This document shows, piece after piece, positions 62,623 through 64,000 of a DNA stretch of 64,000 nucleotides. The position numbers and the translations under genes are program-made. Numbering within the stretch: the stretch's first letter is position 1; each line of letters begins with the position of its first letter. The notes under the pieces are model-generated. The model was given only the letters and a program-made list of their open reading frames with translations, did not search any database and was not told the origin of the DNA. Source of the DNA: an uncultured Rhodospirillales bacterium (GTDB taxonomy: Bacteria > Pseudomonadota > Alphaproteobacteria > Acetobacterales > Acetobacteraceae); assembly GCA_903865895.1 (NCBI GenBank), contig CAIPLM010000014.1, forward strand, positions 34,109-98,108. Direction: 5' to 3'.

Positions 62623-63486
62623 ATGAGCCAGGCCATGCACGTGTTCGACCGTTCAGCCGTCCGCCGCCACCGCGACCGGGCGGCGGCCACGATGGACAGC
62701 ACCGCCGCTGTCTATGCCGACGTCGCCGAACGCCTGCTCGACCGGCTGGACGACACCACCACGCGCTTCACCCGCGCGCTCGATATCGGCGGCCGCGGCA
62801 TCGTGGCACCCATGCTGGCGGCGCGCGGCATGTCGGTGGTCTCCTGCGACCTCTCGCCGGCGATGGCGGCGCGCTCCGGGGGCTTGGCGGTGGCGGCGGA
62901 CGAGGAGTTTCTCCCCTTCGCGGCAGGGAGTTTCGACCTCGTGGTGGCCAATCTCGCGCTGCATTGGGTGAACGACCTGCCCGGCGCCCTGATCCAGATC
63001 CGCCGCGCCCTGGCGCCCGACGGGCTGTTCCTCGCCAGCATCCCCGCCCTTGGCACGCTGGCTGAACTGCGCGCTGCGCTCACCGAGGCGGAGGCGGCTT
63101 TGAGCGGCGGCGCCGCGCCACGTGTCTCGCCCTTCCCCGATCTGCGCGACTGCGCCGGCCTGCTGCAACGCGCCGGTTTCGCCTTGCCAGTGGCCGATGC
63201 CGAGGACATCACCCTGGCCTACGCCTCGCCCTTCGCGCTGCTCCAGGATCTCCGCGCCGCCGGCGAGACCAACGCGGTGGCGCTGCGCGACCGCCGCAAC
63301 CCGCCGCGCGACCTCTTCCCCGCCGCCCTCGCTGGGCTGCCCGCGCGCGACGGTCGGCATCCCGCCACACTTCGGCTCGCCATGTTGACCGGCTGGGCAC
63401 CCGCACCAACGCAGCCTCAGCCGGCCAAACGCGGCTCAGGCACCATCAGCCTCGCCGATGTGTTGGGCAGCGACCCGCTGAATTAG
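62623..63486 (+). CDS. Class I SAM-dependent methyltransferase (BioC/Ndufaf5-like)
   Basis: Encodes 287 residues from ATG 62623 ([21 protein letters not shown]). The SAM-binding core is [28 protein letters not shown], with [49 protein letters not shown]. The order of blocks is that of Ndufaf5-like proteins, which in mitochondria hydroxylate a complex I subunit. The glycine loop reads GGRG instead of GxGxG. It overlaps the aroC stop by 4 bp (convergent). Confidence 0.85.
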   Translation: MSQAMHVFDRSAVRRHRDRAAATMDSTAAVYADVAERLLDRLDDTTTRFTRALDIGGRGIVAPMLAARGMSVVSCDLSPAMAARSGGLAVAADEEFLPFAAGSFDLVVANLALHWVNDLPGALIQIRRALAPDGLFLASIPALGTLAELRAALTEAEAALSGGAAPRVSPFPDLRDCAGLLQRAGFALPVADAEDITLAYASPFALLQDLRAAGETNAVALRDRRNPPRDLFPAALAGLPARDGRHPATLRLAMLTGWAPAPTQPQPAKRGSGTISLADVLGSDPLN

Positions 63487-64000
63487 TTGCGCGGCAGCCG
63501 CGCCCGGTCCGGTGCGTCGGGGTTCTGGGCGCGATGGCGCAGCAGATGGTCGGCCAGCACCAATGCCAGCATCGCCTCCCCCACCGGGACGGCGCGGATG
63601 CCGACGCAGGGATCATGCCGCCCCTTGGTCATCACATCCACCTCGGCACCGGCGCGATCGACGCTCTGGCGGGTCGCGAGAATGGAACTGGTCGGCTTCA
63701 CCGCGAAGCGCGCGACGATCGGCTGACCCGTCGAAATCCCACCGAGAATGCCGCCGGCATGGTTGGAGCCGAACACCACCTCGCCATCGGACATCCGCAT
63801 CTCATCGGCATTCGCCTCGCCGCTCAGCGCGGCGGCCGCGAACCCATCGCCGATCTCTACGCCCTTCACCGCGTTGATGCTCATCAGCGCGCTCGCCAGA
63901 TCGGCATCGAGCTTGCCGTAGATCGGCGCGCCGAGCCCAGGCGGCACACCCTCGGCCACCACCTCGATCACCGCGCCGCAGGAGGAGCCGGATTTGCGGA
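63483..64000 (-). CDS. aroC: Chorismate synthase, C-terminal part (5' end beyond window)
   Basis: About 172 residues are visible, ending at TAA 63485-63483. They contain the FMN/EPSP-site region [79 protein letters not shown] and the final [29 protein letters not shown]. It makes chorismate from EPSP, the last step of the shikimate pathway. The C-terminus is shorter than in some orthologues. Confidence 0.95.
   Translation of the reverse strand, partial: RKSGSSCGAVIEVVAEGVPPGLGAPIYGKLDADLASALMSINAVKGVEIGDGFAAAALSGEANADEMRMSDGEVVFGSNHAGGILGGISTGQPIVARFAVKPTSSILATRQSVDRAGAEVDVMTKGRHDPCVGIRAVPVGEAMLALVLADHLLRHRAQNPDAPDRARLPRN

Overview
This window is a high-GC chromosome segment from an alphaproteobacterium. 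The order leuS-lptE-holA facing parB-parA-rsmG-mnmG-mnmE, the chromosomal parAB locus and the general gene content fit Rhodospirillales, most likely an Acetobacteraceae relative; the family is inferred from gene content, not proven. Two parS sites (one perfect 16-mer, one with the 14-bp core) lie inside rsmG and at the mnmG/rsmG junction, so the left end is a centromere and probably origin-proximal. No rRNA, tRNA, CRISPR array, transposase or prophage was seen.

Layout. 1-7.8 kb: housekeeping block (leuS end, lptE, holA; on the minus strand mnmE, mnmG, rsmG, parA, parB, with a small [2Fe-2S] ferredoxin upstream). 7.9-14.4 kb: a DUF255 thioredoxin-fold protein, ogt-type methyltransferase and quinone oxidoreductase, then a non-coding stretch that folds into a multi-branched RNA-like structure (11545-11653), an OmpR-type response regulator without a kinase, ribA, and an overlapping YkuD-type protein. 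14.4-25.3 kb: acyl-CoA and aromatic catabolism (CoA transferase, enoyl-CoA hydratases, an atypical thiolase lacking its N-terminal cysteine with an OB-fold partner, gentisate dioxygenase with an MFS carrier), two unknown lipoproteins and a PLP dehydratase. 24.5-30.2 kb: a minus-strand operon phnD-phnE-phnE-(GNAT+serine hydrolase)-enoyl-CoA hydratase, headed by a Pho-box-like array and interrupted by two copies of a nested palindromic element; its ATPase gene (phnC) is not in the window. 30.3-35.5 kb: a phosphotransferase-like gene, a 1036-residue RTX-like surface or secreted protein, a REP-like palindrome and a small unknown gene with its own promoter and terminator. 35.5-42.6 kb: priA, a transaldolase-type gene, xerC, and an adenine deaminase-permease pair. 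42.6-48.6 kb: a small secreted protein, a CoA transferase, a decayed partial copy of a drug/metabolite transporter gene beside a PEP-CTERM GloVer-repeat protein, the intact transporter, and an RNA methyltransferase. 48.6-64 kb: glutaryl-CoA dehydrogenase with a DEAD-box helicase, an aminoacyl-tRNA deacylase, a hydratase, two GMC oxidoreductases around an acyltransferase, then a stress/redox/housekeeping cluster (DUF1178 protein behind a near-perfect CIRCE operator, glutaredoxin, comF, a four-rhodanese protein, a methyltransferase and the 3' part of aroC).

The most unexplained items are the structured RNA candidate, the CIRCE operator before the DUF1178 gene, the Pho-box array before an ATPase-less phosphonate-type transporter, the nested palindromes, the in-frame GNAT-hydrolase fusion with its own internal ribosome binding site, and the two repeat-rich extracellular proteins. 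No single feature proves a new multi-gene system; these are separate leads.
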